Below, piece after piece: positions 26,467-35,698 of a DNA stretch of 64,000 bases. How positions within the stretch are numbered: position 1 is the first letter of the stretch; the number at the start of each line of letters is the position of its first letter. The DNA is from Beijerinckiaceae bacterium (lineage in GTDB: Bacteria > Pseudomonadota > Alphaproteobacteria > Rhizobiales > Beijerinckiaceae): positions 88,112 through 152,111 of the forward strand of contig JAIETL010000027.1 in NCBI GenBank assembly GCA_019745195.1, written 5' to 3'. The notes beneath the pieces are model-generated. The model was not told the origin of the DNA. It ran no database searches and saw only the letters and a list, made by a program, of their open reading frames with translations. The position numbers were made by a program, and so were the translations under genes.

Positions 26467-27441
26467 TCAGGCGAGCGTGCGGCGCACGGCGTCGATCACA
26501 CGATCGGGCGAGGGCAGATAGGCGTTCTCCAGCCCCTTGGAGAACGGCACCGGCATGAAGGGCGCGCCCACCCGCAGGATCGGCCCGTCGAGTTCGTCGA
26601 AGCCGATATCGGCCATGCGCGCGGCGATCTCGGCCCCGACGCCGAAGGCCTCGACGGCCTCATGCACGATGACGAGGCGGTGGGTCTTCGCCAGCGAGGC
26701 CAGCACCGCCTGCTCGTCCCAAGGCTGGATCGAGCGCAGGTCGAGGATTTCCGCCTCGATGCCTTCGTCCGCCAGCGTGGCAGCAGCGGTCATGGCCGTG
26801 TGGACGGCCGCGCCATAGGCGACGATGGTCACGTCTCGGCCCTCGCGCAGGGTCGCCGCCTTGCCGAGCGGGAGGATCGGCAAGGTGTCGGGCACCTCGC
26901 TCTTCATGGCGTAGAGGCCCTTGTGCTCGACGAAGACCACCGGGTCGGGATCGTCGATCGCCGCGCGGAGCAGACCATAGGCGCTGGCGGGATCGGACGG
27001 GCAGACCACCTTCAGCCCCGGCACATGGGCGAACCACGCCTCGAGGCATTGCGAGTGCTGAGGGCCGGCGCCCAAGCCCCCGCCATGGGGCGTGCGCAGT
27101 ACCATCGGCACCGAGCGCTGCCCGCCGAACATGAAGCGCGCCTTGGCGGCCTGGTTGACCAGCGCGTCCATGACGAGTGTGGTGAAGTCCATGAACATGA
27201 TCTCGGCGACGGGCCGCAGCCCGCTCAGCGCCGCGCCGACCGCCGCACCCGCCAGCGCGGCTTCCGAGATCGGCGTGTCGAGCACGCGCTCGGCCCCGAA
27301 GCGCTCGCGCAGGCCCCGGCTTGCGCCAAAGGCGCCGCCGGCCTCCGAGACATCCTCGCCGATCAGGATCACCGACGGATCGGCCGCCATGGCATCAGTC
27401 AGCGCTTGATTGATCGCCTTGAGATAGCGCATCTCGGCCAT
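26467..27441 (-). CDS. 2-oxoacid/acetoin dehydrogenase E1 component, beta subunit
   Basis: A 324-residue transketolase-like beta subunit. MRYLKAINQALTDAMAADPS, LIGEDVSEAGGAFGASRGL and DTPISEAALAGAAVGAALSG are conserved in PdhB/AcoB/BkdA2-type proteins, as is PHGGGLGAGPQHSQCLEAWF. It forms a heterotetramer with the alpha subunit that decarboxylates a 2-oxo compound or cleaves a diketone/acyloin using thiamine diphosphate. The ATG at 27441 shares one base with the alpha-subunit stop (TGATG). The frame is open to 27945 upstream, but that is alpha-subunit sequence. Confidence 0.92.
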   Translation of the reverse strand: MAEMRYLKAINQALTDAMAADPSVILIGEDVSEAGGAFGASRGLRERFGAERVLDTPISEAALAGAAVGAALSGLRPVAEIMFMDFTTLVMDALVNQAAKARFMFGGQRSVPMVLRTPHGGGLGAGPQHSQCLEAWFAHVPGLKVVCPSDPASAYGLLRAAIDDPDPVVFVEHKGLYAMKSEVPDTLPILPLGKAATLREGRDVTIVAYGAAVHTAMTAAATLADEGIEAEILDLRSIQPWDEQAVLASLAKTHRLVIVHEAVEAFGVGAEIAARMADIGFDELDGPILRVGAPFMPVPFSKGLENAYLPSPDRVIDAVRRTLA

Positions 27442-28445
27442 CAGGCGGCTCCCTGCGCCGGCGTGTAGACATCGGCCATGGCGTCGGCGAAGGCAGGAAA
27501 GCCGGCCGCGCGCGCCGCTTCCACCGACACGTCGATCCGCGCCTCGACCTCGTCTGCGATTCCGCCCAGCGCCGCCTCGTCGAAGCCCAGTTCGGCGAGA
27601 TGGCCGGCTGCGATCCGCAGCGGATCGCGCGCGCTCAGCGCCGCCAGTTCGTCGGCGTCGCGGTATTTCTGGGCGTCGCCCTCGAAATGGCCGCGCACCC
27701 GTGTGGTCAGGCATTCGAGGATGCGCGGGCCCCCATGGCGGACTTCGGCGACGATGCGGACGGCATGGTCGGCGACCAGCGCGACGTCGTTGCCGTCGAT
27801 GCACAGATGCGGGATGCGATAGGCCGCCGCCAGATCCTTCAGCGCGAAGGACAACTGCTTCGAGGTCGGCAGGAACTCGCCCCAGCCATTGTTCTCGCAG
27901 ACGAAGAGCAGCGGCAGCTTCCACAGCGCGGCCATGTTGAGGCACTCGTGCAGCAGCCCCTCGGCCAGAGCTCCGTCGCCGAAGAAGGCGACCGCGATCG
28001 CTCCGGTCTTCCGCGTGCGATGCGCCAGCGCGCTGCCAAGCGCGATCGACAGACCGGCCCCGACGATGCCGTTGGCGCCCAGCATGCCGACCGACATGTC
28101 GGCGACATGCATGGAACCGCCGCGCCCCTTGCAGAGCCCGGTCTCACGCGCCAGCAGCTCGGCGAAGAAGCCGTCGAGCGAGAGCCCCTTGGCGATGGCG
28201 TGGCCATGGCCGCGATGCGTCGAGGCGATGGTGTCGTCGGGCGTCAGCGCCGCCATGACGCCGACCGAGACCGCCTCCTGCCCGATGCTGAGGTGGATGA
28301 AGCCCGGCACCTCGCCTTCGGAGAACATTTGGCTCAGGCGCTCCTCGCAGCGCCGGATCAGCACGAGCCCGCGATAGAGCTCCAGCAGATCGGGCGCGGC
28401 GTTGTGGCCCGCGCCTGCCTGTCTATGGGTGGTGGCGTCGCTCAT
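27441..28445 (-). CDS. 2-oxoacid/acetoin dehydrogenase E1 component, alpha subunit
   Basis: A 334-residue thiamine-diphosphate-binding alpha subunit. The TPP/magnesium motif runs from GDGALAEGLLHECLNMAALW to ENN (about residues 155-185), and THRGHGHAIAKG and GRGGSMHVADMS are family signatures. It is nearer to AcoA/PdhA-type than to BkdA1-type by length. The ATG at 28445, behind GGGACCGG, starts the second minus-strand unit of the island; a longer GTG form begins at 28481. Two operator-like palindromes lie immediately upstream. The true 2-oxo substrate is unknown. Confidence 0.9.
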   Translation of the reverse strand: MSDATTHRQAGAGHNAAPDLLELYRGLVLIRRCEERLSQMFSEGEVPGFIHLSIGQEAVSVGVMAALTPDDTIASTHRGHGHAIAKGLSLDGFFAELLARETGLCKGRGGSMHVADMSVGMLGANGIVGAGLSIALGSALAHRTRKTGAIAVAFFGDGALAEGLLHECLNMAALWKLPLLFVCENNGWGEFLPTSKQLSFALKDLAAAYRIPHLCIDGNDVALVADHAVRIVAEVRHGGPRILECLTTRVRGHFEGDAQKYRDADELAALSARDPLRIAAGHLAELGFDEAALGGIADEVEARIDVSVEAARAAGFPAFADAMADVYTPAQGAA

Positions 28446-28468
28446 TCCGGTCCCGGTCCGGCGACCGA

Positions 28469-28498
28469 ATATGGTCACCATATGATTTATGACTCACA
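28469..28498. promoter_or_regulatory. Operator-like palindromes upstream of the E1alpha gene
   Basis: A perfect palindrome ATATGGT-C-ACCATAT (28469-28483) is followed 5 bp later by TATGACTCACA (28488-28498). The second matches the palindrome TATGAGTCATA at 35636-35646 in 10 of 11 positions when read as TATGA-N-TCATA. The elements fill the spacer between the MmgE/PrpD stop and the E1alpha start. They are candidate binding sites for the island's TetR regulator or an unlinked GntR/FadR-type regulator. Confidence 0.5.
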
Positions 28499-28536
28499 AT
28501 TCAGTTTATGTCACGGAGATGCCACGCGCTCTGGCG

Positions 28537-29895
28537 TCACGCCGCCTGCCGGCGCGGTTCGATCGCAGCGAAGAGATCGACGATCTCCTGGATGCGGCCG
28601 TTGGGCAGCGCATCGACCACGCGCTCGATCCGCTCGAACAGCTCGGGCGCGAGCCCCTGCTCGGCTCCGGTGCGGGTGAGCAGTTCGCGCAGGGTGGCAC
28701 GGTCGAAGGCGTAGTCTGCGGGCGTCATTCTCTGGGAATGAACATGCTTCACGCCGGAGACCGTCCGCGCCTCGATCACGGCGCTCAGCACCGGCACCTC
28801 GGGGTCGGTCACGAGTTCCGTCTTCGCCACCAGAGCGTTCACCGCCGCATCGTCATAGGTCGTCATGTGGCGCATGCTGGGCGCGCCATGGACCAGCGTG
28901 GTCGCGATGCAGAACGGGATGCTCATCAGCGTACCAGAGATCGAGTTGAACGGACCGACGGCATCCATCCCGGCATAGCCGGTCTCATAGGGGTTCATCC
29001 GCACGCGCACGCTGGCAAGCTCCTGCCCCGCCAACGCCTTGCGCAGCACGAGCGCGCCCGTGACCGGGGTCTGGTTGAAGGCGCAGACCGGATAGGGCTT
29101 GAAGGTGACGCGCAGGATCGACCAGTCGCGTCCGAGCCGGGAACTCAGGTCGGCGGGCGGCTCGACGCCTGCGAAGCAGGCGATGAAGCCCGCCTTGCCC
29201 TCAAAGGCGTGCGGCGCGGAGACCGAACCGGCCGCGGCGAGTTCGGCTGCCGCAAGCCCGTTGCGGGCGACGATCCCGACCTGGTAGCGCCACTCGTCGG
29301 TGCCGTCGGCGAAGGGCTGCAGCACGCCGCCGGCGAAGGAGACCGCGTTCGCGAGCGCAGACGCCAGCCGCGTCTCGTCGAGGCCCATCAGCTTGCCGGC
29401 TGCGGCCGCCGCCGCGACGCCGCCATAGACCGCCGAGGAGCGGAAGCCGTTGGGCGTGGTCGCGCCTGCAAACGCGTTTTCCAGCAGGCCGCCGGTCTCG
29501 TAGCCGGCGACCAGCGCCGGGATCAGCCGGGCGAGCGGGTAGCCGCGCGCTTCCGTCATGGCGAGCAGCATGGGGATCAGGATCGTGCCGAAATGCGCCG
29601 CGCCGCAGGTGTCCTCCTGCGCGCGGCCATGAAACAGCGCGCTGTTGGCGAGGCAGGCCGCGCCGATGGTGCTGCGCCGCCCGTCGCCGAACAGGGTCGC
29701 GCCGCCGGGCACCTCGCCGTCGAGCGCCAGCGCCGCCTTGCGGGCGACCGGTGCATAGGGCGTATCGAAGCCGTTCACCGCCATGCCGAGCGCGTTGACG
29801 AGGCAGGCGCGCGCCTTGTCGGCGACCTCGCGCGGCAGGGTTTCCGGTTTCAGGCCCGCAATGAAGCGGGCGATGTCCTGTGTCAGGGTCGGCAT
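28537..29895 (-). CDS. MmgE/PrpD family protein
   Basis: A 452-residue member of the family that includes 2-methylcitrate dehydratase, cis-aconitate decarboxylase and related hydro-lyases. Family segments include NALGMAVNG, SALFHGRAQEDTCGAAHFG, AGYETGGLLENAF and the conserved FKPYPVCAFNQTPVTG. The GC-rich ATG at 29895 has AGGAGAG upstream. It is the last gene of the transporter-led unit, 16 bp after livF. A (de)hydration or decarboxylation of a polar dicarboxylic intermediate is plausible. The Cys/His layout alone does not fix which. Confidence 0.85.
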   Translation of the reverse strand: MPTLTQDIARFIAGLKPETLPREVADKARACLVNALGMAVNGFDTPYAPVARKAALALDGEVPGGATLFGDGRRSTIGAACLANSALFHGRAQEDTCGAAHFGTILIPMLLAMTEARGYPLARLIPALVAGYETGGLLENAFAGATTPNGFRSSAVYGGVAAAAAAGKLMGLDETRLASALANAVSFAGGVLQPFADGTDEWRYQVGIVARNGLAAAELAAAGSVSAPHAFEGKAGFIACFAGVEPPADLSSRLGRDWSILRVTFKPYPVCAFNQTPVTGALVLRKALAGQELASVRVRMNPYETGYAGMDAVGPFNSISGTLMSIPFCIATTLVHGAPSMRHMTTYDDAAVNALVAKTELVTDPEVPVLSAVIEARTVSGVKHVHSQRMTPADYAFDRATLRELLTRTGAEQGLAPELFERIERVVDALPNGRIQEIVDLFAAIEPRRQAA

Positions 29896-29911
29896 GCCGC
29901 TCTCCTGTTGG

Positions 29912-30624
<713 letters not shown>

Positions 30625-30628
<4 letters not shown>

Positions 30629-31377
30629 GCCGCAGCCTCGTGCTCGGTCCCGAGATAGGCCTCGATCACGGCCGGGTTGGTGCGAATCTGCTGCGGCGTG
30701 CCTTCGGCCAGCACGCGGCCATAGCTCAGCACGCGGATCGAGGGGGCGATCCGGAAGACGATGTCCATGTCGTGCTCGATGAAGACGACGGTGATCTTCG
30801 TCGTCTCCCAAAGCTCGCGCACCTTCTCGATCACGCGCCAGCGCTCCTCGGGACCCATGCCGGCCGTCGGCTCGTCGAGCAGCAGCACCTTGGGCTCCAG
30901 CACGAGCGCCAGCGCGATATCGAGCAGCTTCTGGTCGCCATGGGAGAGATTGGCCGAGAGCGTCGCGCGCTTGGAGGTGAGCCCGACCATCTCGATGCAA
31001 TGAGCGGTATGGGTCAGCGTCGAGGGCAGCGGAAAGCGCTGGCCGAGCCGGCCGGAATGGCCGTGATGGGCCGAGACCGCCGCCAGCATCGTCTCTTCGA
31101 CGGTGAGCGAGGGAAAGATGCTGGCGACCTGAAAGGCCCGTCCGATGCCGCGCCGGACAATCTGCCCGATGCTTAAGTCCACAAGCGACTGGCCGTCGAG
31201 CCGGATATCGCCGCTGTCGGGCTTCAGCGCGCCGGTCAGCAGGTTGAAGAAGGTGCTTTTTCCTGCGCCGTTTGGCCCGATGATCGCGGTCAGCGAGCCG
31301 GCCGCGAAGCTCATGGTGACGTCGTCCGTGGCCCGGACGCCGCCAAACGCCTTCACGAGATTGCTGATCTCAAGCAT
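30625..31377 (-). CDS. livG: Branched-chain amino-acid-type ABC transporter ATPase (LivG-like)
   Basis: A 250-residue ATPase with Walker A GPNGAGKST near residue 37, a LivG-type GRAFQVASIFPSLTVEETML, a degenerate signature LSHGDQKLLDIAL (Gly-Gly replaced by His-Gly, common in LivG) and Walker B VLLLDEPTAGMGPEE. The ATG at 31377 overlaps the end of the SDR gene by 8 bp; an upstream start in the same frame is less likely. It forms the ATPase pair with LivF. Confidence 0.9.
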
Positions 31378-32158
31378 GAGGGCCGTTCCCAGGATCGCGG
31401 AAGCCGCCATAGGTGTGCCACGAGGTGCCGGCCATCCAGCCGCAATCGACCGGCAGGTCCGCGCCCGTGATGGCGGAGGCCTCCGGCGACGCGACGAAGC
31501 CGACGACGCGGGCGATCTCGTCGGGCTCGACCAACCGGCCCATCGGCACGCTGCCGACGAGGTTCGTCACGTCGCGCTCGCCCTTGTCGATCGCCTCCTG
31601 CAGGGCCGGTGTACGAGTGAAGCCGGGCGAGACCGAGTTGACGCGGATTCCAACCGGCCCCCATTCGGCGGCGAGGCAGCGCGTGATCGAAATCACCGCA
31701 GCCTTAGCCGGCGCATAGGCATGCAGCGCCATGGAGCGCGAGCCGGCGATCGATGCGATATTGACGATCGAGCCCGCGCGGCGGCCGACCATCGCCGCCC
31801 CGAAGACGACGCAGGCGAGATAGGTGCCGCGCTGGTCGATATGGACGACATGGTCCCAGATCGCCATGGGCAGCTCGGTCGGCCGCAGTGGCGGCTGCAA
31901 AACGCCTGCGCTGTTGACGAGGATGCCGACCGGGCCGATGCCAGCCTCGATGCGGGCGGCGGCGTCCTTCAGGCCTGCCTCGTCGCCGACGTCGCCCTGG
32001 GCGGCGTGCCCGCCGATCTCGGTCGCCACGGCCTGCGCGCGGGCCATGTCGCGGTCGAGCACAACGACTTCGTAGCCGCGCCTGGCGAGGTCGCGGCAGC
32101 AGGCCGCGCCGATGCCGCTTGCGCCGCCTGTAACGACGGCGATCATCGCCTCGTTCAT
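31370..32158 (-). CDS. Short-chain dehydrogenase/reductase
   Basis: A 262-residue Rossmann-fold oxidoreductase. TGGASGIG near residue 10 binds NAD(P), an acidic Asp in VVLDRD favours NAD(H), NSAG is near 84, and the catalytic Ser and Tyr-x3-Lys are in NIASIAGSRSM and YAPAK. It is embedded within the ABC-transporter genes, overlapping livM upstream and livG downstream by a few bases. It must therefore be co-expressed and probably oxidises a hydroxyl on the imported compound or a derived CoA ester. Confidence 0.9.
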   Translation of the reverse strand: MNEAMIAVVTGGASGIGAACCRDLARRGYEVVVLDRDMARAQAVATEIGGHAAQGDVGDEAGLKDAAARIEAGIGPVGILVNSAGVLQPPLRPTELPMAIWDHVVHIDQRGTYLACVVFGAAMVGRRAGSIVNIASIAGSRSMALHAYAPAKAAVISITRCLAAEWGPVGIRVNSVSPGFTRTPALQEAIDKGERDVTNLVGSVPMGRLVEPDEIARVVGFVASPEASAITGADLPVDCGWMAGTSWHTYGGFRDPGNGPHA

Positions 32159-33159
32159 GTCGCGATCCTCTCGGGCGAAGGGGCAGGCACAAGGGAGGCG
32201 GCCCCGCGCCGCGTCCTGCGGGCCTCGATCCAGTCCATGACGAAATCGAGCAGACCCTTCCGCAGGCCGAGCGCGAAGATCAGGATAACGATCCCCAGCA
32301 CGAGGCCGTGATGCTCGGCGACGCGGGTGACGAAGTCGTTGAGCAGCAGCAGGAGCACCGTGCCGACCATCGGCCCCAGAAACGCGACGGTGCCGCCGAG
32401 CATGACGATAAAGACCGCCTCACCCGACATCGTCCAGAAGGCGAATTCGGGGTAAGCGCCCGAGACGAACAGGCTCATGATCACGCCGCCGAGACTGGCG
32501 AACATGCCCGCCAGAACGAAGGCCGTCAGCCGCGTGCGGTAGACGTCGATGCCGAGGAAGCCGGCGCGCACCGGGTTGTCCCGGATCATCCGCAGCGTGT
32601 AGCCGAAGGGCGAGGAGACGATGTGGCGCATGGCGAGCAGGCCGATGATCAGCAGCGCGGCGGCGAAGAGATAGAGCTGTTTCTGATCGGCGAGGTTGAT
32701 GCCGAGGAAGGGCGGGCGCGGAATGCCGCCGCGCAGGCCCTGGTCGCCGCCCGTGACCGGGACCCAGGCGATGATCATCGAATGCACCAGCATCTGGAAG
32801 GCCAAAGTGACGAAGGCAAAATAGATCTCCTTCAGCCTGACGCAGATCGCCCCGACCACGAGCGCGACCAGCGCGGCGACGCCAAGCGACAGCAGGATCG
32901 CCAGCGGGATCGGCATACCGGTGCGCTGCATGATGATGCCGAAGCTGTAGGCCCCCATGCCGAAGAACAGGCCGTGGCCGAAGGAGACCATGCCGCCATA
33001 GCCGACGAGGAGGTTGAGCGAGGTAGCGAACAGCCCGAGCGCGGCGCAGCGGATGACGAAGTCGATCAGCGCGCTGCTGACGAAAACCAGCGGCAGTGCC
33101 GCGAGAACCAGAAAGCCGGTGAGGCCGAGTAAAGCGTCGCGGAAGGCGGGGCGCATCAT
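32155..33159 (-). CDS. livM: Branched-chain amino-acid-type ABC transporter permease (LivM-like)
   Basis: A 334-residue integral membrane protein with about eight to ten helices. The family segment SLNLLVGYGGMVSFGHGLFF sits near residue 50 and the EAA-like loop is around RMIRDNPVRAGFLGIDVYRT. It pairs with LivH. The start (ATG-ATG at 33159 or 33156) lies 1-2 bp after the livH stop, and its stop overlaps the SDR start. The last 25 residues form a basic cytoplasmic tail. Confidence 0.9.
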   Translation of the reverse strand: MMRPAFRDALLGLTGFLVLAALPLVFVSSALIDFVIRCAALGLFATSLNLLVGYGGMVSFGHGLFFGMGAYSFGIIMQRTGMPIPLAILLSLGVAALVALVVGAICVRLKEIYFAFVTLAFQMLVHSMIIAWVPVTGGDQGLRGGIPRPPFLGINLADQKQLYLFAAALLIIGLLAMRHIVSSPFGYTLRMIRDNPVRAGFLGIDVYRTRLTAFVLAGMFASLGGVIMSLFVSGAYPEFAFWTMSGEAVFIVMLGGTVAFLGPMVGTVLLLLLNDFVTRVAEHHGLVLGIVILIFALGLRKGLLDFVMDWIEARRTRRGAASLVPAPSPERIAT

Positions 33160-33160
33160 C

Positions 33161-34063
33161 TCAGGCGGCCTCGCGTCCGAACAGCCCGCTCGGCTTGACG
33201 ATCAGCACGACCGCCATGGCGAGATACATCAGCGCCTCGGTGAAGAGCGGGAAGCCGAGAGCGCCGAAGGTGCGGATCAGCCCGAGCAGCACGGCCCCGA
33301 CGAGCGCGCCCAGGATCGAGCCCATGCCGCCGATGACCGTGACGATGAAGCTCTCGATCAGGATCGAGAAGCCCATGCCCGGCGTCAGCGAGCGCACCGG
33401 GGCGGCAAGCCCGCCCGCCAGCCCGGCCAGCAGGCAGCCCAGCGCGAAAACGCCGGTGAAGAGCAGCCCGGTGTTGATGCCCAGCACCGAGACCATGGCC
33501 GGGTTGTGGGCGGCGGCGCGGATCGTCTTGCCGAAGCGGGTGCGGGCGATGGCGAGGCCAAGGATGATCGCCATCGCGAGCGCGGCCGCGATCAGGAAGA
33601 GATAGAACGGCGGCACAACGCCGCCCATGATGAAGAGCGGCGGCACGCGGAAGGCGTCCGGCATGCCCATCGCCTTGAACTCCGGGCCCCAGACGATGCG
33701 GACGAGGTCGTCCAGGATCAGCACCAGCGCATAGCAGACCAGCAACTGCATCAAGACGTTGCCGCCATAGACGCGCTGCATGAAGAGGCGTTCGACGATG
33801 ACACCGATGACGCAGGCCCCGACCGCCGCGCCGAGCAGCGCCAGCCCGTAGCTGTTGGTGAACTGGAACACCGTCATCGCGAAATAGGCGCCCAGCATGT
33901 AGAAGGCGCCATGGGTGAAGTTGACGATCTTCATCACGCCGAAGATCAGCGTCAGCCCGACCGCGACGAGGAACAGCAGCATTCCGATGATGAAGCCGCT
34001 GGTGACCTGCGTGACCATGCAGGAGGCGGAGACGAGGCATTCCGTCAGGGCGTTCAGATCCAT
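33161..34063 (-). CDS. livH: Branched-chain amino-acid-type ABC transporter permease (LivH-like)
   Basis: A 300-residue membrane permease with the LivH signature VGLTLIFGVMKIVNFTHGAF near residue 37, and IRAAAHNPAMVSVLGIN in the ATPase-contact loop. The ATG at 34063 gives the standard N-terminus; an upstream in-frame start would add 21 Arg/Ser-rich residues without homology. It follows the binding-protein gene after a 158-bp spacer containing a palindromic repeat. Confidence 0.9.
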   Translation of the reverse strand: MDLNALTECLVSASCMVTQVTSGFIIGMLLFLVAVGLTLIFGVMKIVNFTHGAFYMLGAYFAMTVFQFTNSYGLALLGAAVGACVIGVIVERLFMQRVYGGNVLMQLLVCYALVLILDDLVRIVWGPEFKAMGMPDAFRVPPLFIMGGVVPPFYLFLIAAALAMAIILGLAIARTRFGKTIRAAAHNPAMVSVLGINTGLLFTGVFALGCLLAGLAGGLAAPVRSLTPGMGFSILIESFIVTVIGGMGSILGALVGAVLLGLIRTFGALGFPLFTEALMYLAMAVVLIVKPSGLFGREAA

Positions 34064-34144
34064 CGCGCTCTCGTCGGCAGGGTGCGTGCGGGCCGCGCGC
34101 GAGGCGCGGCTTGAAGAGGGGGGCATCCGTCCAGATTCCCCCTT

Positions 34145-34203
34145 CAGCCCTCATCCTGAGGAGCCATTCCGTTTGGAATGGCGTCTCGAAGGATGAGGGC
34201 TGA
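34145..34203. repeat. Palindromic intergenic repeat (CCCTCATCCTGAGGAGCC family)
   Basis: An imperfect inverted repeat with arms CAGCCCTCATCCT (34145-34157) and AGGATGAGGGCTG (34190-34202) and an inner ATTCC..GGAAT stem. It resembles short dispersed palindromes common in Rhizobiales genomes. Located between the binding-protein gene and livH inside one operon, it could stabilise the upstream mRNA or partially terminate, letting the binding protein outnumber the permease. Confidence 0.75.
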
Positions 34204-34221
34204 GAGAGGGATCGGGCGAGC

Positions 34222-35496
34222 TCAGGCGAAGCCCTTTTCCTTCTTCCACTCCGCCTCGAGCTCGAAGATGCGCTGCCAGGGCGTGCTCTTCATCTCCGGC
34301 ACATAGGGTTCCTTGGCTATGGTCGTGCCCCAGCCGATGGCGTAGCCGACGATCGTCTGGTCCTCGGCGCGCATGGTGATGGTGCCGTCGGCGCCCAGCG
34401 GCGAGTCGATCTTCAGGCCGCGCAGCGCGTCGGCGAGCTTCTTGCCGTCCGCCGAATCGGCCTTCTTGGCGGCGGCGGCGAGGAAGTTGATCACGACGCC
34501 GTTCTGCCAGGCCCAGTTGGTCGGATACTCGCCGTACTTCGCGCGGTAGGCGTCGCCCCAGGCGGCGTTCTGCGGCGTCGCCGGGAAGGTCTTGACATAG
34601 CGGTTGCCGGAATGAATGCCTGCCGGCAGGTTCTTGACCACGGTCAGCGCCGTGTAGTCGGCCATGTTCACGGCGTAGAACTGCATCTGGCTGAACAGCG
34701 CGTAGATCGAGGCCTGGTCGATGAAGGAGGTCAGGTCGCCGCCCCACAGGCAGGAATAGAGCGCCTGTGGCTTGGCCTGCAGCAGCTTGGTGATGGTCTC
34801 GGTGTAGTCGGGCTGGAAAATCTTCGGCCAGCCCTCGCTGATGACCTCGACCTTGGGGGCGAAGCGCTTGAGATACATCACGAATTCGGCGGTGGTGTCG
34901 CGGCCGTAGGCGTAATCCGGCGAGCAGGTCGCCCAGCGCGTGAGATTGCGGGCGTTGGCGATCTCGGCCGCATAGGTGCCGCCGACCGCCGAATCATGGA
35001 TGCCCTGCCGGGCGCAGCGGAACGCGTTGGGCAGCCTGAGCTTGGGATCGGCCGTCAGCGAGGAGGTCTCGGAGTTGGTGTGGATGCAGAGCACGCCGAG
35101 ATCGCGGGCGACCTCGTGGACGGCGAAGGCCCCGGTCGAGGCCTCGGCGTCGATCAGGATCTCGCAGCCGTCGGAATTGACCAGTTCGCGGGCGACGCGG
35201 GCGGCCTCCTGCGGCTGGCCCTTGGAGTCGCGGATGACGAGTTCGATCGGCCGGCCGGCGAGGCCGCCCGCCGCATTGACCTTCTCGACCTCCATCTGGG
35301 CTGCGTTGCGCGAGGAGGTGCCGAGCTGCGCGACGCGGCCCGACAGGATGGTCGGCATGCCGACCTTGATCGTCTTGGCCTGCGCGCCGGCGACCCACGG
35401 CATCGAGACCGTGCCGGCTGCAACCGCGCCCGCGGCAAGGAAACCGCGCCGGTTGATAGAGGATGATGACGGCTTGGACGACGAAGGCTTGGACAT
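34222..35496 (-). CDS. ABC transporter substrate-binding protein (HAAT type, Tat-exported)
   Basis: A 424-residue periplasmic type I binding protein. A twin-arginine signal (SINRRGFLAAGAVAAG, about residues 12-27) is followed by an Ala-x-Ala-like site, and the mature part starts KTIKVGMPTILSGRVAQLG. ABC binding-protein features include NAAGGLAGRPIELVIRDSKG. The ATG at 35496 has GGGAGAAG upstream. As first gene of the minus-strand unit it defines what is imported. Folding in the cytoplasm before Tat export is uncommon for this family but known. The ligand is unknown. Confidence 0.88.
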   Translation of the reverse strand: MSKPSSSKPSSSSINRRGFLAAGAVAAGTVSMPWVAGAQAKTIKVGMPTILSGRVAQLGTSSRNAAQMEVEKVNAAGGLAGRPIELVIRDSKGQPQEAARVARELVNSDGCEILIDAEASTGAFAVHEVARDLGVLCIHTNSETSSLTADPKLRLPNAFRCARQGIHDSAVGGTYAAEIANARNLTRWATCSPDYAYGRDTTAEFVMYLKRFAPKVEVISEGWPKIFQPDYTETITKLLQAKPQALYSCLWGGDLTSFIDQASIYALFSQMQFYAVNMADYTALTVVKNLPAGIHSGNRYVKTFPATPQNAAWGDAYRAKYGEYPTNWAWQNGVVINFLAAAAKKADSADGKKLADALRGLKIDSPLGADGTITMRAEDQTIVGYAIGWGTTIAKEPYVPEMKSTPWQRIFELEAEWKKEKGFA

Positions 35497-35635
35497 GGCT
35501 CTTCTCCCTGGCTCCCCGAGCTGCCCTCTCCGGCTTGTCGCGGCGGGCATGCCTTATGCGCCGGAGGTCTTGGCCGCCGGCATTGTTGAGGGGATAGTCA
35601 TGGGGCCGTCAGGTTGCGTCAAGAAGAAAATGAAT

Positions 35636-35646
35636 TATGAGTCATA
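35636..35646. promoter_or_regulatory. Operator-like palindrome in the divergent spacer of the catabolic island
   Basis: TATGA-G-TCATA is a perfect 11-bp palindrome in the 202-bp spacer between the binding-protein gene and the acyl-CoA ligase gene. A near-identical element occurs upstream of the E1alpha gene (28488-28498). The A/T-rich surroundings (35620-35660) are the likely promoter area for both directions. A single regulator could coordinate all three transcripts. Confidence 0.5.
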
Positions 35647-35698
35647 GTCCATAAAGATATGGCGACGGCCTTCGGGCCCGGCGCTGCGGCAGGGCGGA

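Noticed and set aside
27442..27945. Longer E1beta start giving 492 residues
   Set aside because: The extension is E1alpha coding sequence in another frame, and the ATG at 27441 gives the usual E1beta N-terminus.
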